DNA of 64,000 nt from Flavobacterium sp. 1 (GCF_002797935.1 NZ_PGER01000001.1:1178001-1242000), one strand, 5' to 3'. Positions 36,371 to 46,358 are shown, numbered from the stretch's first letter. Translations and numbers: made by a program. Notes: generated from the letters alone by a model not told the origin.

Positions 36371-37102
36371 GGTGATTGGTTATTTAAATCTCATGTAAAA
36401 GTATTTATTACCAACTTTGGAGACAAAAGATTTCCTTAAAAGTGGGAGTTTGGCTTTTAATTTCTAATGATTACTGGTTACAGGACTATAAGAAATCTAA
36501 TCCATAAGGAGAAATGTTGGCTCGAACTGTTCAGTCTATTAGCCCTATCCGAACAAATGTCGAACTATTTTATTGAAGATTTGGGACGCTTACTTAATAT
36601 TCCTGTAAATATTTAGGATTAAATATCATAAGTATTTATGGTACTTATAACTCGCCAAGTCGTATTAGGAGTTTTAAAAGCAAATAATGATCATGGCTTT
36701 TAAAGTCTTCCGATGGAGAATTTGTTCCATGCAGGTACTTATTCCTTAAGTCTAGTCCTTTTTATTAAGGTAGAAATTTAAACATTGCTACTCTTGTTCT
36801 GTAAACAGTGTATTTTGAACAGATACTAGGCTTTCATTGATCACTTAATGAATTACTAATTCTCTTGGATAATTAAAGAAAACCATATAGGATTCTTATA
36901 TTTATTCTAAAAATAATTACTTTTGTTTGAACTTCGATTTAGCTTATTAAATTACCTATTAAAAATAATTTCACAATATTATTGACTGCTTTTTTATTGA
37001 GTGAAAAATTTTAAAGAATTTTTTCATGAAAAGATGAGTCATATTTAGCGAAAATGAATTCTTATGGTAATCAAAATTGATTCTGTAAATACCACAAATT
37101 TT
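36371..37102. other. Spacer before the fructan sensor gene
   Basis: No intact gene is supported. A 49-codon frame at 36467-36616 (+) contains CWLELFSLLALSEQMSNYF, which faintly recalls AraC-type regulators of Bacteroidota. It may be a relic, but the match is too short to call. The 200 bases before the sensor gene are AT-rich without a clear promoter consensus. Confidence 0.4.
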
Positions 37103-39826
37103 ATGTCAAGAAAATTATATATATTATTAGTCTTAATAACATTGTGTTCCTGTGACTCAAAAGAAGATAATCAAAAAAAAATTATCATCGGATTTTCACA
37201 AAGTATCTCTGAAGAAGATAGTTGGAGAAAATCTATGGATAATACAATGATGGTCGAGGCTTCACTTCATCCAGAAATAGACTTAACTATTTCTAATGCA
37301 AATGGCAGTACAAAAAAGCAGATTAACGATATTGAAAAAATGATGGAAAATCATTTGGATGTTTTAATAGTAGCTCCATATGGTTCCGATTCTATAGTTC
37401 CAGTAATTGAAAAAGCCAGTAAAAATGGAATACCGGTAATCATAATGGATAGAAAAGTTAATACATCCAATTATACAGCATTTTTAGGGGCGGATAATGT
37501 TGAAGTTGGTCATATTGCAGGAAAATATATTGTTTCTATGTCTAATGCCCGTGCCAATATTCTTGAAATTAAGGCAACGACAGATATTTCACCTAGCGTT
37601 GAGAGAAGTTTAGGGTTTAAACAAATTATCGACCGATATCCGAACATTAAAAAAATAAGTATCAGTGCTCCTAATTTGGAAGCATTAAACAATAATTTAA
37701 GTAAGGTATTGGACAGTATGCCAAAAATAGATTTTGTTTTTGCTTTTAATGATAATATTGCACTTCAAGCATGGGAGGTAGCTAAGAAAAAAAGCAGGGA
37801 AAAAAATATAAAATTTATTGGAATAGACGGACTGAATGATCCAAATGGAGGAATACAGGCTGTTAAAGATGGTAAGCTAACGGCAACCATATTGTATCCA
37901 ACAGGAGGCAGCGAGGCAATTAAGCTTGCAGTTAAGCTCGCCAATAAAGAAATAGTTTCTAAAAACAATATACTCAATACGACTTTAATTGATTCTCTGA
38001 ATGCTGATATCATGAGTAATCAATTTGATAAAATTTCGGTTCAGCAATCCGATATTGAATTGCAGCAAAATAAAATTAAAGAACAAGAAAAAAAATATTC
38101 TACTCAAAGAAATCTTCTGATAGTCATTATTTTTTTTAGTTTATTAATTTTTGGGCTAGCTGTCTTTAGTTTATATTCTGGTATAAAACTGCGCAGTAAA
38201 AAGAAAGAATTAGAAAAAACGAATATTAAAATTGTAAATCAAAAAGATGAAATTGAATTATATGCTAATAAGTTAAAAATTAGTAATGAAGCTAAAATTA
38301 AGTTTTTTACGGGACTTTCTCATGAGTTTAAGACACCGTTAACCTTGATATTGAGTTCAATAGAATCCCTGCATGATGAGTTTAAAAATAAAAGTAATAC
38401 GGTTAAAAAAGATTTAGATTTAATGTATAATAATTCTAAAAGATTGCTTCGGTTGATTAATCAGCTGCTTGATTTTAGAAAAGGTGAAAATCAAAACTTT
38501 GCTATAAAAGTTTCAAAAATAAATTTGTGGAGTTTTTCAAAAAAAATAATTAAAGAGTTTGAAAGAGAAGCCTTGAGAAGAAATATAAAATTTGATTTTA
38601 CATCAAACAATAAAGGCTTAGAAGTATATATAGATCAAAATTTAATAGACAAGGTATATTATAATTTATTGTCCAATAGTTTTAAGTTTACTCCTGATAA
38701 TGGTAAAATTGAGGTGACAATTGTAGAGGAGAAAGAGCTTGGGATTGTGAAAATACATTTTAAAGATTCTGGAATTGGAATACCTGAAAAGGATTTGGAA
38801 AATGTTTTTATCCCTTTTTTCAAAGGGTCAAATAATTATAAAAACGGTTCAGGTGTGGGACTAAATTTATCTAAAAGCTTTATGGATTTGCATCAAGGTT
38901 CAATTGAAGTTAAATCCAATAAAGGAACACATTTTACTTTAACCTTAAAATTAGGCCATAATCATTTTAATGGAGAAGAAATAATTGAAAATTCGAATGA
39001 CCAAAATTTTGAAAATGATTATGAATATAATTACTTAGATAAAACATTAAATGAAGTAAGCTCCCCCTTGTTTGATGAAAATAAACAAACGATCTTAATC
39101 ATAGAAGACAATGTAGAAGTTTTGGATTTTATTTCATCAAAGCTAAGTGAAAATTATAATATTTTTAAGTGCAATGGAATAGATTCAATTGAACTCGTAT
39201 TAGCAACTATTCCAGATGTTATTATATGCGATTTAAATTTGCCTGAAAAAAATGGTTTTGAAATTTGTGAAATCATAAAAGCAAATTTTCTTACTTCGCA
39301 TATTCCGACAATTATATTAACTGCTTCGGATGATTATGAAACCAATATTAAAGCTTTGGAAGTTGGGGCAGATTTATTTTTGACTAAACCTTTTAATTTA
39401 CAGGTATTAAGGCAAGCAATAAAAGGTTTGTTATTTAATAGGGAAAAATTAAGATACTTTTATACGAATGTAAAAGTAGAAACTGAACTTAAAGGGTTTG
39501 ATTTAATTGAAAAAAAATTTCTAGCAAAAATTAACCAGTTTATAGATAAAAATATTGATGATTCTTCATTCTCGGTTGAAGATCTTGCTGCTTTACTCAA
39601 TATATCCAGGGTCCAATTGTATCGAAAAGTAAAAGCAGTATTGGGTATTGGTATTGGGGATTACATCAATAATTATAGGTTGGAGAAAGCAAAAGTAATG
39701 TTGAAAACGACATCTTTGAATATTTCTGAAATTGCTTATTCTTGTGGTTTTGCTTCTCCAAATTATTTTTCTACCAATTTTAAGAGCAAATATTCAATTT
39801 CTCCTAAGGACTTTAGGAATATTTAA
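37103..39826 (+). CDS. Hybrid two-component system with periplasmic sugar-binding sensor (BT1754-like fructose sensor)
   Basis: Domains in order are: a signal segment (YILLVLITLCSC); a type I periplasmic binding protein domain (about 30-300; IVAPYGSDSIVPVIEKASKN, AFNDNIALQAW); a membrane helix (about 340-363); a histidine kinase with phospho-acceptor His407 (GLSHEFKTPL) and ATPase motifs (DSGIGIPE, GSGVGLNLS); a receiver with Asp710 (IICDLNLPEKNGFE); and a C-terminal AraC HTH. This matches the fructose-binding BT1754 architecture. All steps of signalling are in one chain. The start at 37103 is preferred to an ATG at 37064 because it places the signal peptide at the N-terminus. The fructan genes follow directly. 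Confidence 0.93.
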   Translation: MSRKLYILLVLITLCSCDSKEDNQKKIIIGFSQSISEEDSWRKSMDNTMMVEASLHPEIDLTISNANGSTKKQINDIEKMMENHLDVLIVAPYGSDSIVPVIEKASKNGIPVIIMDRKVNTSNYTAFLGADNVEVGHIAGKYIVSMSNARANILEIKATTDISPSVERSLGFKQIIDRYPNIKKISISAPNLEALNNNLSKVLDSMPKIDFVFAFNDNIALQAWEVAKKKSREKNIKFIGIDGLNDPNGGIQAVKDGKLTATILYPTGGSEAIKLAVKLANKEIVSKNNILNTTLIDSLNADIMSNQFDKISVQQSDIELQQNKIKEQEKKYSTQRNLLIVIIFFSLLIFGLAVFSLYSGIKLRSKKKELEKTNIKIVNQKDEIELYANKLKISNEAKIKFFTGLSHEFKTPLTLILSSIESLHDEFKNKSNTVKKDLDLMYNNSKRLLRLINQLLDFRKGENQNFAIKVSKINLWSFSKKIIKEFEREALRRNIKFDFTSNNKGLEVYIDQNLIDKVYYNLLSNSFKFTPDNGKIEVTIVEEKELGIVKIHFKDSGIGIPEKDLENVFIPFFKGSNNYKNGSGVGLNLSKSFMDLHQGSIEVKSNKGTHFTLTLKLGHNHFNGEEIIENSNDQNFENDYEYNYLDKTLNEVSSPLFDENKQTILIIEDNVEVLDFISSKLSENYNIFKCNGIDSIELVLATIPDVIICDLNLPEKNGFEICEIIKANFLTSHIPTIILTASDDYETNIKALEVGADLFLTKPFNLQVLRQAIKGLLFNREKLRYFYTNVKVETELKGFDLIEKKFLAKINQFIDKNIDDSSFSVEDLAALLNISRVQLYRKVKAVLGIGIGDYINNYRLEKAKVMLKTTSLNISEIAYSCGFASPNYFSTNFKSKYSISPKDFRNI

Positions 39827-39955
39827 TAAAAATGAGGTGTTACATTTTTAGAATAAATACAATTAAGATGTTTTTTGGGGGATGATTGTATTTGTTTTTT
39901 CTTTGTTAAATCTTTGTTTTTCAGTGTTTTTCATTTTTATTTAAATAAAACTTCC

Positions 39956-39985
39956 AATGTAACATAACTTAACTATAACGTTATA
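39956..39985 (+). promoter_or_regulatory. Candidate fructan-sensor operator upstream of the first GH32
   Basis: AATGTAACATAA (39956-39967) is followed by the perfect 12-base palindrome TATAACGTTATA (39974-39985). The same AATGTAACATAA and the core AACGTTATA recur upstream of the sugar-porter gene. The site ends 26 bases before the GH32 start, so it lies in the promoter. Confidence 0.5.
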
Positions 39986-40011
39986 TTGCTTTTGTAGTTT
40001 TACTGAAAATA

Positions 40012-42555
40012 ATGAAAATGAAAAAGTATATAATTGTATTGTTTGCAAGCTTAGCAGTTTTTAGCTGTAAAACACAAAAAGATCCTGCACCGGACCCTAC
40101 TCCAGTACCACCACCAAATCCAAATGCAGCTAAAGAAATACTTTCTTTTGGTTTTAATGAGAGTTCGGGACAATCATTAGACGAAAGCATAACTAAATCT
40201 AGCTTTGTTATAAACGGTCCCATGAATTCTGCCGAGAGAATTGTTGGCATAGAAGGAAACGCATTAAGAGTAAATGGGTTTTATGGCTGGGCAACCGGCA
40301 ATGCAAAAATTGCTTATCCCACTAGCCAAGCATGCGTGACAGGTTGGATTGCGCCTTCCGCTTTTCCTGTTCAAAGAAAAGATTTGGATCCAATTACAGA
40401 AAATACTAATGCGGCTATTTTTTCAAATGTAAATACGACTAATAGTTCTGGTGTGGCATTAGGAATCAATCATCACGGCAGAGTTATTGGCCAATTTAAA
40501 GTTGGAACTGAAGTGGTTCAAATTCTTTCGGATCAAGAGATAGAATTAAAAAAATGGAGCTTTTTGACCTTAAATATAAATGCAGGTCAAGGAATTGCAA
40601 CTTTATTTCTCAATGGTGTTAAAATAAAAGACATTACATTTAAAGGAGGCAGTCTTGCTTGGGATAATAATGCCACGATATATATTGGCAAGGAGTCAAA
40701 AAATAAAACAGTAGCGGGTTTTGATACTAACGGTCTGACAGGAGCTATAGATAAAGTTTCGGTTTGGGATAAAAATCTGACCGCTGCCGAAATTTTAGCG
40801 CAATTTAACGCAATGACTCCAGCCGATCCAATTTTAAAAATACCAACAGAACGATTTGCAAATGATATCCATAGGCCAAAGTATCATTTAATGCCTTCGT
40901 CTGCTTGGACTAATGAATCTCATGGTTTGATTTATATTGATAATAAATACCATATTTTCAGTCAAAGAAATTTTAATGGACCCTATTTGGAACATATCAA
41001 TTGGGGACATTATGTAAGTGATGATCTTGTGAGCTGGGATGAGAAAACTCAAGTATTATGGCCACAGCCAGGATTTGATGAAGTAGGGATTTGGTCTGGT
41101 CATGCCGTAATTAAAAATGGAGAGCCATTTATTTTTTATACAGGAGTCAATAAATCTAGAGCTGCAATCGGACTTGCTACTTCGACTGCGCCTTACGATG
41201 TTTGGAAAAAGAACGCTAGTCCAGTTATAACCAATGCACCAACTTCATTTGCAAATGCAGATTTTAGGGATCCATTTGTATTTCAAAATGGTTCAGAGTG
41301 GTATATGATGATTGGGACTGGACTTAGAAACGGTACTTCAAGAGGCGGATTGTTTTTATACAAATCAACAGGCGGAGATTTTACACAATGGTCTTTACAA
41401 GGCACTATGCTGGAAGGAAACCCTGCGGTAGACGGAACTGGGGATTTTTGGGAAATGCCTGTTTATTATAATTTTGGCTCCAAATCAATTGTGTTAATCA
41501 ATAAGCTTCCAAATGCAAATGCTCTATATTGGTCTGGCAGTTTTAATGGTTCTCAATTTGTAAGAGATAATGCAGTTCCAGAGCGACTAGATGTCATAAA
41601 TCAGCTGTTGTCTCCTTCTATCGGTCAAGATGCCAGCGGTAATTTAACTGCAATTGGCATTATTCCTGATGGTGTAACCTCAGCCAAGCAAAAAGCTCAA
41701 GGCTGGGCTCATGTTTTTAGTCTGCCAAGAGTATGGACCCTTGTAAACGGTAAGATTAAACAAGTACCTCATCCTAATTTGCTGAAGTTAAGAGGGGGTG
41801 TTACTAATTTTTCTAATGTAAGTTTTAGTCAGGCTACTTCAAATGTATTAAATGGAGCTTCTGGTTCACAATATGAAATTACTGCAACAATGGATCCCGG
41901 CACTGCTGCTAAAGTTGGTTTTTCACTTAATAAAAATGCTGGCACAGGCGAGCAGACATTAATCTATTATGATTATTCTACCAGCAGTTTTGTTGTAGAC
42001 AGAAGCAAATCATCCATACTGACAGATGTTCCGCTTTCCAATCAATCAACAAAATTTGTTTTGCCAGCAGGGAATGTGAATTGGAGGATTTTTGTTGATG
42101 CATCTGTAATTGAGGTGTTTGTAAATGAGGAATTGGCTTTTGCAACACGTTCATTTCCATCAACAGCAAATAATACAATAGATTTATATGCACAAGGCGG
42201 CACGGCTAATGCAATTGATTTGAAAATTTATAACATAAATGGCGGTGGCACAGCATCAGTCTCGAAGGGTGTAAAAGATAAAACAGAAATTATGCATCCT
42301 ATTGTTTATCCAAATCCATCTAATGCTAATTTCAATATGAAATTCAATAAAAATGGAGATGCATTAGTTTTTGCTTATGTTTTTGATATAAATGGTTTTC
42401 CTTTAAAAAAAATAGAATCAATATTGAATTCTGAAAATCTAGTTATTACTTGGGATGGTTATTCAGAAAACGGTATTAAGGCAAATGAAGGCGTCTATAT
42501 AATAAAGGGGTTTTATAATGAAGAAATGTTTGATGCCAAATTGATTGTAAATTAG
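40012..42555 (+). CDS. GH32 fructanase with LamG-like domain, lipobox and T9SS C-terminal domain
   Basis: The 847-residue protein shows a signal peptide with a lipobox-like FSC (Cys19) and a proline-rich linker. A LamG/concanavalin-like domain (about 40-270) and a GH32 propeller (about 285-590) follow. Then come the GH32 beta-sandwich (about 600-740) and a type IX sorting domain (from about 760: VYPNPSNANFNMKF, NEGVYIIKG). The RDP motif has Asp420 and the acid/base is probably Glu481 (FWEMP). The nucleophile motif WMNDPNG is replaced by WTNESHG (299-305), with Glu302 where Asp is expected. It would act at the surface on levan or inulin. It has its own promoter and terminator. Confidence 0.9.
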   Translation: MKMKKYIIVLFASLAVFSCKTQKDPAPDPTPVPPPNPNAAKEILSFGFNESSGQSLDESITKSSFVINGPMNSAERIVGIEGNALRVNGFYGWATGNAKIAYPTSQACVTGWIAPSAFPVQRKDLDPITENTNAAIFSNVNTTNSSGVALGINHHGRVIGQFKVGTEVVQILSDQEIELKKWSFLTLNINAGQGIATLFLNGVKIKDITFKGGSLAWDNNATIYIGKESKNKTVAGFDTNGLTGAIDKVSVWDKNLTAAEILAQFNAMTPADPILKIPTERFANDIHRPKYHLMPSSAWTNESHGLIYIDNKYHIFSQRNFNGPYLEHINWGHYVSDDLVSWDEKTQVLWPQPGFDEVGIWSGHAVIKNGEPFIFYTGVNKSRAAIGLATSTAPYDVWKKNASPVITNAPTSFANADFRDPFVFQNGSEWYMMIGTGLRNGTSRGGLFLYKSTGGDFTQWSLQGTMLEGNPAVDGTGDFWEMPVYYNFGSKSIVLINKLPNANALYWSGSFNGSQFVRDNAVPERLDVINQLLSPSIGQDASGNLTAIGIIPDGVTSAKQKAQGWAHVFSLPRVWTLVNGKIKQVPHPNLLKLRGGVTNFSNVSFSQATSNVLNGASGSQYEITATMDPGTAAKVGFSLNKNAGTGEQTLIYYDYSTSSFVVDRSKSSILTDVPLSNQSTKFVLPAGNVNWRIFVDASVIEVFVNEELAFATRSFPSTANNTIDLYAQGGTANAIDLKIYNINGGGTASVSKGVKDKTEIMHPIVYPNPSNANFNMKFNKNGDALVFAYVFDINGFPLKKIESILNSENLVITWDGYSENGIKANEGVYIIKGFYNEEMFDAKLIVN

Positions 42556-42612
42556 GCGTTGAAACATTTAATTTAAAAATTGATACGTTTCTGAAAATTA
42601 TTCGGCAATGTT

Positions 42613-42642
42613 AAAAGGGTAATCCATTTGGATTGCCCTTTT
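42613..42642 (+). terminator. Intrinsic terminator after the first GH32
   Basis: AAAAGGGTAATCC, four-base loop, GGATTGCCCTTTT. One mismatch in the stem. Confidence 0.85.
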
Positions 42643-43265
42643 GTCGTTTATATTCAATAGAAAGAGATTTATCTACTTCAAGGCATTTTATTGATCTCCA
42701 ATACAGTTTAAAACCAGTGATTTGAAATGTTTAAGTCAATTTTTTATGACTATATGTGACTAGTATCCAGCTTAAAAAACTGACTGCAGATTAAAAAGAG
42801 TCACGCAGATTTCTTTATGACTTAATAAAAGCTGTGGCAAGAAAATACATGGTACACTTTTCGGATTGTCAGATTATTTTTAATACTTAGAAATTCTTTG
42901 GCGACAATTCATCCACTTTTCTAGAACTTAAATGTATTTAATTCTTCATAATAAATGACTGCAAAAAGGTTTAGGTTACTGATGAGGTTGTAAAACCTTT
43001 TTTTAATAAGTACTTCTGCATTGGATTGCGTACTATAATGTTTCTTACATGAAAAAAGTTTAAAATATAAATAATTTCTGTCTAAATTATATAATAGCAT
43101 CATGATATTGGAACGGCTTTTTATGATAAATAAGCTCAAATATTGATATTGTTGCTTTAAATCGATAAAAAAGAATGATTTAAAAACAAGATTAATAATT
43201 AAAGTATTAAAAAAATATTGAATATTAATTTTTGTATAATATACTATGATTTCATATTGAAATTT
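42643..43265. other. Non-coding spacer within the fructan locus
   Basis: No supported gene. An AAAGGTTT / AAACCTTT hairpin with T run at about 42965-43003 looks like a terminator without an adjacent gene, which suggests a lost gene. The rest is AT-rich sequence leading to the promoter of the sugar porter. Confidence 0.45.
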
Positions 43266-43375
43266 AATGTAACATAATTGAAATAAATGAAAAACTAATG
43301 TTAGAATTTAGTTTTTAATTAGTTGTAAATCAATAAGTTGTGGTAGTGTATTTTTTTCAAACGTTATAGTAACAT
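43266..43375 (+). promoter_or_regulatory. Second copy of the candidate fructan-sensor elements
   Basis: AATGTAACATAA (43266-43277) is identical to the element before the first GH32. AACGTTATA (43360-43368) repeats the core of the palindrome there and is followed at once by GTAACAT (43369-43375). Both promoters belong to fructan genes, so a common regulator is likely; spacing differs between the two sites. Confidence 0.45.
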
Positions 43376-43404
43376 TTTGAAATGTTTAATTTTAGGTTAA
43401 TATA

Positions 43405-43412
43405 TAGTTTTG
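43405..43412 (+). promoter_or_regulatory. Probable -7 element of the fructan operon
   Basis: TAGTTTTG matches TAnnTTTG and lies 19 bases before the start codon. No TTG is at the ideal distance, which fits an activator-dependent promoter. Confidence 0.4.
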
Positions 43413-43431
43413 GAAGTATTAAAAATTTATA

Positions 43432-44754
43432 ATGATGAATAAAAAAATAATGAGTTGGTCAATCATTGCGGCATTCGCAGGGTTCCTGTTTGGGTTCGAT
43501 ACAGTAGTAATTTCTGGAGCAGATAAAACGTTACAGGCGTTATGGCATTCTACAGATTTTTTTCACGGCTCGGTAGTAATGGCTATGGCTTTATGGGGTA
43601 CTGTTATTGGTGCTATTTTTGGAGGAATTCCAACAAATAAATTAGGAAGAAAAAAGACTTTGTTACTTATAGGATTACTTTTTGCTACTTCTGCACTAGG
43701 GACATCATTGGCTAACAGTCCATGGGTTTTTGCATTTTTTAGATTTGTTGGAGGTTTAGGAATTGGAGCTTCAACAATTGCAGCGCCGGGTTATATCTCT
43801 GAAATTGCTCCGGCTAAAGATAGAGGGCGTTTAGTTGGTTTTTACCAATTCAATATTGTACTAGGAATTCTTTGCGCTTTTTTATCTAATTATTTATTAA
43901 GTGATATTGGAGAGAACTCTTGGAGATGGATGTTGGGGATACAAGTTTTTCCTTCACTAATTTATTCGTTTTTGGTGTTCGGTATTCCGGAAAGTCCAAG
44001 ATGGTTATTATCTGAGTCAAAAATAGAAGAAGCTAAAGAAGTTCTACAGAAAGTGTTTTCAAAAGATGAAATTAATCAATTCATTGAAGAGGTAAATAAT
44101 GATAACATTGCAACTCCAAGTAATGAAAATATTTTCATGAAAAAATACAGAGTGCCTCTAATGTTAGCTTTCTTAATGGCTTCATTTAACCAATTGTCAG
44201 GTATAAATGCATTTTTATATTATGCGCCAAGGATTTTTGGAGAAGCAGGTTTAGGGGCTGATGTTGCCTTGTTAAGCAGTATAGGTATTGGGTTCATAAA
44301 TTTAATTTTCACAATGGTTGGAGTTTTTCTAATAGACAGACTGGGACGCAAAATCTTAATGTATATTGGTTCCATTGGATATATCATTTCGTTGAGCCTT
44401 GTTTCTATGGCTTTCTTTTTCCATTGGACAGGAATTTTTGTTCCTATATTCTTGTTTTTATTTATTGCATCGCATGCCATTGGGCAAGGAGCTGTAATCT
44501 GGGTGTTTATATCTGAAATTTTTCCAAATCATCTAAGATCATCAGGCCAATCATTTGGCAGTACCACACATTGGGTTTTAGCTGCTATTATTCCTTCTTT
44601 AATTCCTTTCCTGTTTTCTACAATTGGTGCAGGAGTTGTGTTTTTGTTTTTTGCTATAATGATGGTTTTTCAACTTGTATTTGTATTTGTCATGATGCCT
44701 GAAACCAAAGGAATTTCATTAGAAAAACTAAGTAAGATATTAATTAAAAAATAA
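43432..44754 (+). CDS. MFS sugar porter, probable fructose transporter
   Basis: The 440-residue protein has twelve predicted membrane helices and the sugar-porter family signatures. These are GFLFGFDTVVISGA in helix 1, NKLGRKK between helices 2 and 3, PESPRWLLSE, QLSGINAFLYYAP in helix 7, DRLGRKI, and PETKGISLE at the C-terminus. It would import fructose released by the GH32 enzymes through the inner membrane. In the Bacteroides thetaiotaomicron levan locus a porter (BT1758) has the equivalent place. It opens the operon that runs to 56905, with the next gene 5 bases downstream. A degraded fragment of a similar porter lies at 56989-57099. Confidence 0.92.
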   Translation: MMNKKIMSWSIIAAFAGFLFGFDTVVISGADKTLQALWHSTDFFHGSVVMAMALWGTVIGAIFGGIPTNKLGRKKTLLLIGLLFATSALGTSLANSPWVFAFFRFVGGLGIGASTIAAPGYISEIAPAKDRGRLVGFYQFNIVLGILCAFLSNYLLSDIGENSWRWMLGIQVFPSLIYSFLVFGIPESPRWLLSESKIEEAKEVLQKVFSKDEINQFIEEVNNDNIATPSNENIFMKKYRVPLMLAFLMASFNQLSGINAFLYYAPRIFGEAGLGADVALLSSIGIGFINLIFTMVGVFLIDRLGRKILMYIGSIGYIISLSLVSMAFFFHWTGIFVPIFLFLFIASHAIGQGAVIWVFISEIFPNHLRSSGQSFGSTTHWVLAAIIPSLIPFLFSTIGAGVVFLFFAIMMVFQLVFVFVMMPETKGISLEKLSKILIKK

Positions 44755-44759
44755 TAAGG

Positions 44760-46358
44760 ATGAAAAATACATTAATGAAAGGAATTTTTAAAAGCATATT
44801 TTTTATCCTAATTATGATTATAATAAATAGCTGTAGTTCTACGATAGCAACTGATGAAAAAACAGTATCCAATGAAGAATTATACAGACCAAATTTTCAT
44901 TTCACACCAAAAAAAGGCTGGATGAATGACCCTAACGGGATGTTTTTTTATAAAGGTTTATATCATTTATATTTTCAGCATTATCCAAATGATAATATCT
45001 GGGGACCTATGCATTGGGGCCATGCAACAAGTACCAACATGATTACTTGGAAGGAACAAAAAATTGCACTTTATCCAGATAACCTGGGTTATATTTTTTC
45101 AGGAAGTGCTGTGGTAGATGTTAATAATACTTCGGGATTTGGCAGTCTGAAGAATCCGCCAATAGTAGCCATGTTTACTTATCATGATGCTGTCAAAGAA
45201 AAAGCGGGTGCAACAGATTATCAGTCTCAGGCGATTGCATATTCGTTAGATGAAGGAATGACTTGGACAAAGATTAAAGGGAATCCCGTAATAAAAAACC
45301 CTGGTATTAAAGATTTTAGGGACCCAAAAATGATGTGGGATGCTATTCATAATCAATGGATCATGATTCTAGCGGCCGATGTGGAAACTAAAATATATCG
45401 TTCTTCAAATTTAATTGATTGGGAATTGGCTTCAGCATTTGGAAAGAATTTAGGAGTACATGGAGCTCCTTGGGAATGCCCAGATTTTTTTCCTATCAAA
45501 GTTGAAGGGGCAACAGATTTGAAATGGGTGCTTTTACAAAGTATTAATCCCGGTGGTCCAAATGGAGGATCAGCAACGCAATACTTTGTTGGTGACTTTG
45601 ACGGAAAAACATTCACACTAGATGATTCGTTTGCTCAAGATTTAAAGAATTTTGAAGGATTGTGGGTTGATTATGGCAAGGATAATTATGCTGGAGTTAC
45701 TTGGTCTAATATTCCCGATGCTGATGGGCGTAAATTATTTATAGGCTGGATGTCAAATTGGGAATATGCAAATAAAGTTCCAACAAAAAATTGGAGAAGC
45801 AGTACTACTATTCCCAGAGAATTGAAACTTATAAATACCGATGGTCATTATCGAATTGTTTCGCTTCCAGTAAAGGAATTGGATAAATATATCTCAAAGA
45901 CTATTAAAAAAGATCTTCTTACTATAGATAAAGAAACTGTGATAGTTGACAAATCTGCTGTAGATATCTCAAGATTAGATATTCGTTTTACGGTGAATAA
46001 CTTGAAAGAGGATAAGTATGATTTTATCCTGTCTAATAAAGAAAATAATGCTATTCATTTTGGAATAAACAAAAAAGACAAATGTTTTTATATTGACAGA
46101 AGGAATGTGAGTCAAACAAAATTTTCAGATGAATTTGCAAAGAAAATTTCAACAGCTCCAATTACTTCAGATTTTAATTCTATTGATGTAAGGGTAATTA
46201 TTGATAAAACCTCAATCGAAGTGTTTTATGATAACGGAAAAACGGTTATGACTGAAATTTATTTTTCGGATAAACCAATGGATTCGTTTTCAATAGCTAA
46301 AGCAGGATCTGATTTTGAACTTAAAAATGTATTTATAAACCAATTAAATATTAAATAA
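44760..46358 (+). CDS. GH32 fructan hydrolase lipoprotein (levanase/inulinase type)
   Basis: The 532-residue lipoprotein (INSC, Cys25) has the complete GH32 catalytic set. The nucleophile is Asp57 in WMNDPNG, the transition-state stabilizer Asp188 in FRDP and the acid/base Glu239 in WECPDFF. The C-terminal beta-sandwich ends with SIEVFYDNGKTVMTE. It should release fructose from fructan oligosaccharides at the periplasmic or outer surface. It is the only one of the three GH32 enzymes with fully canonical motifs and so is the likely exo-enzyme. It starts 5 bases after the porter and ends 80 bases before SusC. Confidence 0.94.
   Translation: MKNTLMKGIFKSIFFILIMIIINSCSSTIATDEKTVSNEELYRPNFHFTPKKGWMNDPNGMFFYKGLYHLYFQHYPNDNIWGPMHWGHATSTNMITWKEQKIALYPDNLGYIFSGSAVVDVNNTSGFGSLKNPPIVAMFTYHDAVKEKAGATDYQSQAIAYSLDEGMTWTKIKGNPVIKNPGIKDFRDPKMMWDAIHNQWIMILAADVETKIYRSSNLIDWELASAFGKNLGVHGAPWECPDFFPIKVEGATDLKWVLLQSINPGGPNGGSATQYFVGDFDGKTFTLDDSFAQDLKNFEGLWVDYGKDNYAGVTWSNIPDADGRKLFIGWMSNWEYANKVPTKNWRSSTTIPRELKLINTDGHYRIVSLPVKELDKYISKTIKKDLLTIDKETVIVDKSAVDISRLDIRFTVNNLKEDKYDFILSNKENNAIHFGINKKDKCFYIDRRNVSQTKFSDEFAKKISTAPITSDFNSIDVRVIIDKTSIEVFYDNGKTVMTEIYFSDKPMDSFSIAKAGSDFELKNVFINQLNIK

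Noticed and set aside
36467..36616. Short plus-strand frame resembling part of an AraC regulator
   Set aside because: Only about 15 residues are suggestive and no HTH is present. Too short to call a pseudogene.
42921..43139. Minus-strand frame of 72 codons in the fructan spacer
   Set aside because: No signal, motif or ribosome binding site. Composition is that of random AT-rich sequence.
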